Assembly: GCA_021772215.1 (NCBI GenBank)
Contig: JAJFMK010000115.1
Coordinates: 1 to 11,992, forward strand
From: Chlamydiota bacterium
Lineage (GTDB): Bacteria > Chlamydiota > Chlamydiia > Chlamydiales > JAJFMK01
Direction of reading: 5' to 3'
DNA: 11,992 bases
Shown: one piece after another, positions 6,972-11,992 of the stretch
How the letters are laid out: every line of letters begins with the position of its first letter
How positions within the stretch are numbered: position 1 is the stretch's first letter
Notes under the pieces: generated by a model
Databases searched by the model: none
Told to the model about the DNA's origin: nothing
What the model saw: the letters and a program-made list of their open reading frames with translations, nothing else
Program-made: the position numbers and the translations under genes

Positions 6972-7882
6972 GTGATCCCCTCACGTGGAATGGGCACAAT
7001 CGCCTCTGGCTTTTCACTATCCTCTCGATGGAGCGCTCTTAACCGCTCTGTAGGTGAGGTTTCAGGGAGTGTAAGATAGGACTCCTCATCTCTCAAACTG
7101 ACATTTTTTAACTTGACGAGAGCTTCGGTAAACTCCCGAACCGCTCTTGTCTGTAGAGGGATCACCTCGCAGTAGGGCAGCTCTTTTTGTTCAAGGCGCA
7201 GCGAAGCGAGCTTGGCGAGGTCTAATCCTAAAGAGTAGTGGTCTGTAATCTCCTCCCAATCTTCTCTTGCCACCGGTTTTTTGCGCTGCTGCTCTTCTAA
7301 AAATGCGACAAAGGGCATTTCAAGCAGCTGCCTTTGGAAGTTAATCACTTCGGTGACAGGCTCTTGGTAGGGGTTGATAAAGGGAAGTAGCTTCGTTAGG
7401 AGTAGTGCCTCTCTTTGTTTCGCGATGCTCGCTTCAATTAGCTCAGGTAAACTGTTCATCGGTTTCGATTTAAAAGAGGCGATCGCGCTTTGGATCTGGC
7501 CGCTGCCTTTATCTAAAGCTTTTCGATCATGTGCTCTTAGAGTTTCATTTCGGCCCACGGTCTCACTGAGACGTGAAAAGGCGAGCGAGGCTTGAGTCAT
7601 CGCATCCTCTTTGAGGCGAGCGGGGATCCCTTCAAGGTTGACAAGCTGCTGGAGGGGACAAAGAGCCGCCTCCCCGTCATCTTGTGCGAGGTAGCTTAGG
7701 GCGATATTGTAGGCGATGATCAGCTGCTGCTCTGGCGGCAGTGACTGCGCTGAAAGGGCTTGGTAGATCTTCAGCGCTCTTTTGGACTCTCCCAGCTCTA
7801 AGAGTGTGTTGGCGCGGGTCAAACTCTGCTCAACGTCGGCAAAAATCGGCAGAAAAAGGAGGAGAAATAAAAACTTACACAT
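6965..7882 (-). CDS. Exported TPR-containing protein in the bat operon
   Basis: The chosen start is the ATG at 7882-7880, giving 305 residues headed by a signal peptide (MCKFLFLLLFLPIFA, cleavage likely before DVEQ). An ATG 42 bases upstream would hide the signal peptide behind 14 extra residues and overlap glk by 50 bases, so I reject it. With the chosen start the overlap with glk is 8 bases, and with batD 7 bases. TPR-like helix pairs occupy about 19-82 (NTLLELGESKRALKIYQALS, then IAYNIALSYLAQDDGEAAL). The rest is helical with no motif I recognise. Its place before batD resembles BatC, the TPR protein of bat operons, but the protein is longer than a simple TPR adaptor and the similarity is only by layout. 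There is no clear Shine-Dalgarno site, so coupling to glk translation is likely. Confidence 0.8.
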   Translation of the reverse strand: MCKFLFLLLFLPIFADVEQSLTRANTLLELGESKRALKIYQALSAQSLPPEQQLIIAYNIALSYLAQDDGEAALCPLQQLVNLEGIPARLKEDAMTQASLAFSRLSETVGRNETLRAHDRKALDKGSGQIQSAIASFKSKPMNSLPELIEASIAKQREALLLTKLLPFINPYQEPVTEVINFQRQLLEMPFVAFLEEQQRKKPVAREDWEEITDHYSLGLDLAKLASLRLEQKELPYCEVIPLQTRAVREFTEALVKLKNVSLRDEESYLTLPETSPTERLRALHREDSEKPEAIVPIPREGITW

Positions 7883-8822
7883 TTCGACTATAATAGGCTG
7901 CCCCGTAGAGGGGAACATGATCATTTAATATCACTTTAAAGGGAACTTGTCTCACAAAATCACTCTTGACCCCTTTTTGTGAAAGAGTCTGCACAAAGGA
8001 GGGACGCTGCATCAGCGAGAGAAGCTTTGGTGCGATTCCGCCGCTGAAATAGATGCCGCCTCTTGCTAAAAGGCGCAACGAGAGGTTGCCCGCCTCTTGG
8101 GCATAGATCTTTAAAAAGAGCTCTAGAGCCTCTAGAGCTTTTGGTTCCTTCTTTTCTAGAGCCGCCTCTGTCACCGCTTCGCCTGAATTTTTAAGCTTTG
8201 GCCCATCAAAAAAGCTGTAGATGTTCCAAAGTCCCGGCCCCGATAGGACATTCTCTACGCTGACGCGTCCCAACTTCTCTTTCAAAAAGGTAAGCAGCGC
8301 ACACTGCTCTTCGTCGACCGGCGCAAAGTCGGCGTGGCCCCCTTCCGTTGGGCAGGCGAGATATCCTGTTTGAGTCTCTACTAAAAAGGCTTCGCCAAGG
8401 CCTGTCCCTGCGCCAATTATGCCGATCGGACCCTTGGCCTCTTGACCCTCTTGTAGCGTAGCAAAATCTTCCTTTGGTAGAGCCAGCACGCCATAGGCGG
8501 CGGCCTGGAGATCGTTGAGAAGGGTCACCCTCTCCACATCAAGGTGCTTCGCCAGCTTCTGCCCATCTAAAAACCAGGGGAGGTTGGTCACTTGGCAGCA
8601 GTTATCCACTACCGTTCCTGCCACGCCGATGGTGACGTGGCTGATTGTGGCGCCTCCCAATTCTTGATGCTCCTCAAAGGCCCTAGTCAAAAGATCTTCA
8701 AAGGTACCAAATTCATGGCTGCTGTAAATCGTTAAAAAAGAGGGTGTAAACTCACCACTCATAGCAAAAAGGGCCAGCCGCGTATGGGTGCCGCCTATGT
8801 CGACCGAAAGACTCATATCCAT
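7875..8822 (-). CDS. glk: Glucokinase
   Basis: The enzyme phosphorylates glucose to glucose-6-phosphate with ATP in the cytoplasm, feeding glycolysis, the pentose phosphate pathway or glycogen. The 315-residue length matches E. coli-type glucokinase (about 320). Motifs in order: the ATP phosphate loop DIGGTHTRLA (8-17); GVAGTV (66-71); the sugar-binding and catalytic segment LLNDLQAAAYG with N103 and D104; the second phosphate motif GIIGAGTGLG (134-143); the glucose-binding PTEGGHADFAP with E160 and H163; and a late FSGGIAPK. All expected key residues look intact. The first ATG gives the usual spacing to the phosphate loop and has AGGG 4 bases upstream; M3 is an alternative. It heads the operon with the bat-like genes. 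Chlamydiaceae lack a hexokinase while environmental chlamydiae carry glucokinase, which fits the suggested host. Confidence 0.95.
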   Translation of the reverse strand: MDMSLSVDIGGTHTRLALFAMSGEFTPSFLTIYSSHEFGTFEDLLTRAFEEHQELGGATISHVTIGVAGTVVDNCCQVTNLPWFLDGQKLAKHLDVERVTLLNDLQAAAYGVLALPKEDFATLQEGQEAKGPIGIIGAGTGLGEAFLVETQTGYLACPTEGGHADFAPVDEEQCALLTFLKEKLGRVSVENVLSGPGLWNIYSFFDGPKLKNSGEAVTEAALEKKEPKALEALELFLKIYAQEAGNLSLRLLARGGIYFSGGIAPKLLSLMQRPSFVQTLSQKGVKSDFVRQVPFKVILNDHVPLYGAAYYSRNV

Positions 8823-8842
8823 AAGCCCTATACTAGAACACT

Positions 8843-8871
8843 TTGTGAATTAACTTCTAATCAGTTAGAAT
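8843..8871 (+). promoter_or_regulatory. tRNA-Leu promoter
   Basis: TTGTGA (8843-8848) and TAGAAT (8866-8871) are separated by exactly 17 bases. They lie just ahead of the tRNA, whose first base is 13 bases past the -10 box. This is a good sigma70-like promoter. It lies in the divergent 62-base gap shared with glk. For glk on the other strand I could not find a comparable pair. Confidence 0.6.
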
Positions 8872-8884
8872 GTAGCTCATCTGT

Positions 8885-8967
8885 GCCGGTATGGCGAAAT
8901 GGTAGACGCGGTAGACTCAAAATCTACTCCAGGCAACTGGGTGCTGGTTCGAGTCCGGCTATCGGCA
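8885..8967 (+). tRNA. tRNA-Leu (anticodon CAA)
   Basis: A class II tRNA of 83 bases. The acceptor stem GCCGGTA pairs with TATCGGC (one G-T pair), followed by discriminator A at 8967. The anticodon stem GTAGA/TCTAC encloses the loop CTCAAAA, with CAA at 8918-8920, so it reads UUG codons. The long variable arm has a CCAG/CTGG stem with a GCAA loop. The T arm GCTGG/CCGGC carries the loop TTCGAGT. The 3' CCA is not encoded (the genome reads A then CAT), so it must be added by a nucleotidyltransferase. A T6 run follows at 8972-8977 without a separate hairpin. The gene lies 14 bases before the next start codon. Confidence 0.96.
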
Positions 8968-8981
8968 CATCTTTTTTACTT

Positions 8982-9680
8982 ATGAATAGATTAGCCCTTT
9001 TTCTTTTAATTGTTGTTGTTCCTCTATTTTCTTCGGAGAGGGCTGATAGTCTTCGTGAGGCGGGGAAAAGCTTGGAGGCGATTAACCTCTATAACCAAGA
9101 GATTGTTTCAGCTATTGAACAGGGAAATGATGAAGATCTGATTACTTCCATGACTGGTAGACTCTTGGCATGGAAACATCTCTTCTACAAAACTAAAGAG
9201 CCCGTTTATGCAATTTTTTTAAAGCATCAGGCCGCTGCTTTAGAAGAGATTATCGACAAAAAAGAAATTTTGGGACGCGCCCATCTTGTCCACTTCATCA
9301 AGGCCACCGCCGCTCAAAATTTGGGAGAGCTTGAGGTAGCTGAACGGGAGTATGGTCTATCCGTTGAGCTCTATCCCTCAGACGCTGCTGAAAAAGGGGA
9401 CTGGATCGCTCACTGGGGATTCATTATTGCTCTACAGGGTAATATTGAAGAGGGTGCTTCTAAAATTTTAATGGGCATCTCATGGATCGATGAGAGATCT
9501 GACCAGATCGACTCCTTCATCCGTAACGTCTGGGTCAGTGGCGCCTACCTTCGCCTTGCACAGATCTACAAAGAGGCCGAACCCATCAAAAGTGCCCACT
9601 ACCTAGCCCAAGCCAAGGCGATCATCGACTCCGACGAACGCCTCGTCATCCGAAAAACACAGCTAGAGTCTCTCTTATAA
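8982..9680 (+). CDS. Exported TPR-like protein, function unknown
   Basis: The frame is open far upstream, but that part runs through the tRNA gene. The ATG at 8982 is the sensible start and gives 232 residues. It opens with a signal peptide (MNRLALFLLIVVVPLFSS), so the product is periplasmic or anchored in the envelope. Helical TPR-like pairs appear at about 22-42 (ADSLREAGKSLEAINLYNQ), near 110-140 (AQNLGELEVAEREYGLSVEL) and near 200-220 (LRLAQIYKEAEPIKSAHYLA). I recognise no family beyond that. There is no Shine-Dalgarno site, and only 14 bases separate the tRNA from the start codon. The gene may therefore share the tRNA promoter and be released by tRNA 3' processing. It resembles in style the exported TPR protein of the bat operon on the other strand. 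Confidence 0.82.
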   Translation: MNRLALFLLIVVVPLFSSERADSLREAGKSLEAINLYNQEIVSAIEQGNDEDLITSMTGRLLAWKHLFYKTKEPVYAIFLKHQAAALEEIIDKKEILGRAHLVHFIKATAAQNLGELEVAEREYGLSVELYPSDAAEKGDWIAHWGFIIALQGNIEEGASKILMGISWIDERSDQIDSFIRNVWVSGAYLRLAQIYKEAEPIKSAHYLAQAKAIIDSDERLVIRKTQLESLL

Positions 9681-9737
9681 TTTGCTTGATCTTTCATACC
9701 ATGTGAGTTTCCTACCCATGGAAAGAGGCCCGAGGAT

Positions 9738-11354
9738 GTGAAGAGCCGGCCTAAGGAGACAAGGATAATCCCAGAGATATCTGTTCACATTGTTGATGGG
9801 CTATCTGTGGTTGTCGTCTTTATTTCTGAAGCTTTTTGTAGGGATAAACCTGTCTACATTAAGAGTGATGGGGAGCGAAGGGGAGCTTTCCGCCGGATTG
9901 GGTCTAGTGATATTCGTTGCATGGAAGAAGATTTAGATCTGCTCTATCTGTTGCGTCATCAACGCAACTACGAATCAGAAATTCTTCCTGGCGCTTCCTG
10001 GGAGGATATTTCAGAAGAATCCATTGTTGAATATCGGCGCATACGTTACCAAGTTGAGCCCGATGCCTCAGAATTGAGCTTAGATGATCAATCACTGCTT
10101 CTCTCGTTGAGAATGGCAGTTAAGGAGAATGGTCAGGTAATTCCAACAATAGGAGGGTTGCTCTTTTTTGGAAACAAGGAGGCTCTTCGTCGAGAGTTTC
10201 CAATGGCATCGAGAGTTGACTATATAGTTATTGATGGCACTACTTGGGTTGGAGATCCCTTAGCAAGATATGAGTTTGCAGTAGAGTATAGAGAGGGGCT
10301 CATGACAATGATGCCTCGCCTGCAGGCTCAAATAATGAGCGATATTCCAAGCAAGTTTCAGCTTGAATCGGGAAAATTGGAGCGAAACGATACCCCTTTA
10401 ATTCCTCGTGAAGTGGTTAGAGAGGCATTAGCAAATGCTCTCATTCATCGCGATTATCGATCGCATCAACCAACGCAAATTATCCGTTACTCAAATCGTC
10501 TTGAATTTAGAAATTCTGGGTACTCATTAAAATCGATGGAGGAGCTTGGTGAGCCTGGATCAAGACCTAGAAACCCAACCATATCATCGCTTTTTCATGA
10601 TCTTAACCGTGCTGAAACAAAAGGAACCGGGATTGGGACAATGGTCGAAAAGATGCGAGCAGCTGGCTTAACAACTCCCCCTATTTTTGAGTCTGATCGA
10701 AATAGAAATGCTTTTGACTTGATCCTGTTGCCACATCATCTTCTTGATCAAGAGATGTTGGAGTGGCTGTCTCTATTCAAAGGGATGGAATTATCAGATG
10801 CAAAACGCCGCGCCCTTGCTTTTACGAAAAATATAGGAGCAATTACCAATCAAGATTATCGGCAGCTAAATGGTACAGATACCCTAAATGCTAGTGCTGC
10901 GTTGCGGAATTTAAGGGATATCATGTTACTAGAACAAAAAGGTAAGGGAAGTGATACATATTATGTCCTTGGGACCAAAGCAGATTATAATCCAACCCCC
11001 CATACAAGCGTCTTATCTGAGGGGTTGTGTGAACAGGAGTCACTCCTACTTCCCGATGAGTTAAGAAAGGGACTGTCAAGTTTGTCTTCTCGTTCTAAAC
11101 CCTCTGATATTGAAGAAATAATAAAGAATCTTTGTGCCCTACAGCCTCTTCAAGTGAGCTTGATGGCCAAGTTGTTAGGAAGGTCGTCCCGGTATTTAAG
11201 GGATCGATATTTATCAAAAATGGTCAAAAAAAGGGAATTGGAATACCTCTACCCAGATCAACCAGGCCACCCTCAGCAGGCTTATAGTTTGCCAAAGGCC
11301 CGAGTCATTGGAGATAGAAGTTCTGAATTTATTGAAGGAGAGGGAACTATCTAA
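9738..11354 (+). CDS. AlbA_2/GHKL-type regulator (COG2865 family), apparently N-terminally truncated
   Basis: Residues 1-75 match only the second half of an AlbA_2 (Schlafen-like) domain: a beta segment IIPEISVHIVDGLSVVVVFI, a KPVYIKSDGE strand and RRIGSS (52-57). The first half, normally with the E-x-K-E and FANxxGG motifs, is absent. Residues 133-150 carry PTIGGLLFFG. A GHKL-like ATPase domain follows, with the N-box EALANALIHRDY (229-240) and a glycine loop KGTGIGTM (295-302). Two winged-helix parts close the protein, at about 365-412 and 465-520, ending LEYLYPDQPGHPQQAYSL. Such proteins are usually called transcriptional regulators or RecG-like proteins, and some sit near mobile or defence genes. 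The start is GTG with AAAGAGG 9 bases upstream. An in-frame TGA at 9687-9689 leaves no room for the missing domain half. It may be a functional short form or a decayed gene. Confidence 0.82.
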   Translation: MKSRPKETRIIPEISVHIVDGLSVVVVFISEAFCRDKPVYIKSDGERRGAFRRIGSSDIRCMEEDLDLLYLLRHQRNYESEILPGASWEDISEESIVEYRRIRYQVEPDASELSLDDQSLLLSLRMAVKENGQVIPTIGGLLFFGNKEALRREFPMASRVDYIVIDGTTWVGDPLARYEFAVEYREGLMTMMPRLQAQIMSDIPSKFQLESGKLERNDTPLIPREVVREALANALIHRDYRSHQPTQIIRYSNRLEFRNSGYSLKSMEELGEPGSRPRNPTISSLFHDLNRAETKGTGIGTMVEKMRAAGLTTPPIFESDRNRNAFDLILLPHHLLDQEMLEWLSLFKGMELSDAKRRALAFTKNIGAITNQDYRQLNGTDTLNASAALRNLRDIMLLEQKGKGSDTYYVLGTKADYNPTPHTSVLSEGLCEQESLLLPDELRKGLSSLSSRSKPSDIEEIIKNLCALQPLQVSLMAKLLGRSSRYLRDRYLSKMVKKRELEYLYPDQPGHPQQAYSLPKARVIGDRSSEFIEGEGTI

Positions 11355-11470
11355 AAAGGGGTTGCAACCTGACTATCGTCAATCGAGGCTGAGATAACAA
11401 TACAGATTAGTGGGATTTCCCCATCACCTGTATTTTCAAAGTCATCAGGATGCCTAAAGAGGTAGTTCAT
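11351..11470 (-). CDS. Possible small gene, 39 residues
   Basis: A minus-strand frame begins MNYLFRHPDDFENTGDGE, runs on into a hydrophobic segment with ICIVISASIDD, and stops at TAG (11353-11351). That stop overlaps the stop of the convergent GHKL-type gene by 2 bases. The sequence looks protein-like and has no other gene over it, but I know no family. There is no Shine-Dalgarno site, and a TGA lies just before the ATG in the same frame. It may be a remnant or a chance frame. Confidence 0.22.
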   Translation of the reverse strand: MNYLFRHPDDFENTGDGEIPLICIVISASIDDSQVATPF

Positions 11471-11549
11471 GTTTCAAAGATAATTCCAGATCGGGAAAAA
11501 AGCAGCTATATTTCCTATTTTGCAAGTGGCTCTTTCTATTGAAAATTTC

Positions 11550-11578
11550 TTGCCGATAAAAAAACACAAGCTTAGCAT
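11550..11578 (+). promoter_or_regulatory. Possible promoter of the right-edge gene
   Basis: TTGCCG (11550-11555) and TAGCAT (11573-11578) are 17 bases apart. They would start transcription about 30 bases before the right-edge ATG at 11616. The boxes are only partly like consensus and were picked by eye. Confidence 0.3.
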
Positions 11579-11615
11579 CAAGCATTCCTAAATAAACTAT
11601 ACCTGAAGGCGACGT

Positions 11616-11992
11616 ATGAAATCCCTGCCCCCTCTCTCTATCAAGCCCAGCGAGGCTACAACCCCTGACTTGGCTCAACTTTCTCAAGTCAAAGTGGACC
11701 TTCGTCAATATATCGCCGATATAGGCCAAACAGATCCCAGCCTCGCCTCAGAGCTCTCTCGCCGCGTCTCCCTTTGCGACTGGACCCCTCACGAAATCCA
11801 CTCCCTTCGCTCTCTTGGTCTTCCGATCCCCATCGCCTTTTGCCCGAACCGCGGCCTGCCCGGCGGCGGCGCAGGGGACCTTGTGGTCGATATGATTCGA
11901 GGGTTCATCACCATTGCTCTAGAAGGAAACAAAAATTCTGTCGAGAAAGACCTAGAGAAAACCATCGTCAAAGCGACCATCCTCCTCCCCGA
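11616..11992 (+). CDS. Unrecognised protein, C-terminus cut by the window edge
   Basis: An ATG at 11616 opens a plus-strand frame of 125 complete codons that runs off the right edge. AAGG ends 6 bases before it, a fair ribosome site. The product begins MKSLPPLSIKPSEATTPDLA, a Pro/Ser-rich N-terminus without a signal peptide. A helical stretch follows (LRQYIADIGQTDPSLASELS), then a CDW motif, a Gly-rich PGGGAGDL segment near 89-96 and a further helix. The frame is GC-rich and free of stops over its whole visible length, and minus-strand frames opposite it look like shadows. I recognise no family. A secreted or host-acting protein is possible from the N-terminus but unproven; the missing rest could change the picture. 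Confidence 0.72.
   Translation, partial: MKSLPPLSIKPSEATTPDLAQLSQVKVDLRQYIADIGQTDPSLASELSRRVSLCDWTPHEIHSLRSLGLPIPIAFCPNRGLPGGGAGDLVVDMIRGFITIALEGNKNSVEKDLEKTIVKATILLP

Noticed and set aside
7883..7924. Upstream start for the exported TPR protein
   Set aside because: It would add 14 residues before the signal peptide and overlap glk by 50 bases; the start at 7882 gives a normal signal peptide and an 8-base overlap.
8951..8970. tRNA-Leu 3' end as an integration site
   Set aside because: I find no second copy of the tRNA 3' end in the window and no integrase, so an island boundary is not supported.
8784..8981. N-terminal extension of the TPR-like gene through the tRNA
   Set aside because: The frame stays open by chance across tRNA-Leu and the divergent promoter; a signal peptide begins exactly at the ATG at 8982.
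9699..9721. CCATG/CATGG inverted repeat between the TPR gene and the regulator
   Set aside because: Only 5 pairs with a 13-base loop and no U-tract; likely chance.
11454..11729. Minus-strand frame of 91 codons near the right edge
   Set aside because: Its first 114 bases lie opposite the right-edge gene, no ribosome site is seen, and the remainder falls in AT-rich spacer without recognisable motif.

Overview
The window reads as part of a bacterial chromosome, most plausibly from an intracellular or host-associated lineage such as the environmental Chlamydiota (Parachlamydiales and relatives). This placement is inference. It rests on a leucine-rich-repeat protein with a Ser/Pro-rich N-terminus, an E. 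coli-type glucokinase next to exported TPR proteins, weak or absent Shine-Dalgarno sites, and a tRNA gene without an encoded CCA. No single marker here proves it.

Layout: everything from about 8822 down to 1 is on the minus strand, and everything from 8885 to the right edge is on the plus strand, so transcription diverges from the 62-base gap at 8823-8884. The minus arm starts with a tight operon: glucokinase (glk), an exported TPR protein, a BatD-like protein, a BatE-like protein, a 39-codon small gene (4841-4960) and a very acidic helical protein of unknown function. Junctions overlap by 8, 7 and 4 bases, or are separated by only 11 and 23 bases. After a 126-base gap with a promoter-like site and an inverted repeat comes nrdJ, a B12-dependent ribonucleotide reductase that ends in a strong hairpin at 1639-1664. 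A 435-base gene-poor spacer follows, with a possible insertion-sequence remnant, and then a leucine-rich-repeat protein that runs off the left edge.

The plus arm starts with a well-supported tRNA-Leu(CAA) gene and its promoter. Only 14 bases after the tRNA is an exported TPR-like protein. Next comes a COG2865-type regulator (partial AlbA_2 domain, GHKL ATPase-like domain, C-terminal winged helices). It lacks the N-terminal half of its AlbA_2 domain and has no room upstream to hold it, so it appears 5'-truncated. An unrecognised protein runs off the right edge.

How the genes fit together: the central block looks like conserved housekeeping and envelope DNA (sugar phosphorylation, Bat-type periplasmic functions, deoxynucleotide synthesis, tRNA). 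The two flanks look accessory (LRR protein and IS-like remnant on the left, truncated AlbA/GHKL regulator on the right) and appear somewhat more AT-rich by eye. I see no CRISPR array, rRNA or intact transposase. The less obvious items are the 39-codon operon gene, the batD/batE genes without batA/batB or moxR beside them, the tRNA-mRNA arrangement, the truncated regulator, and a 41-base homopurine tract with a hairpin inside batE.
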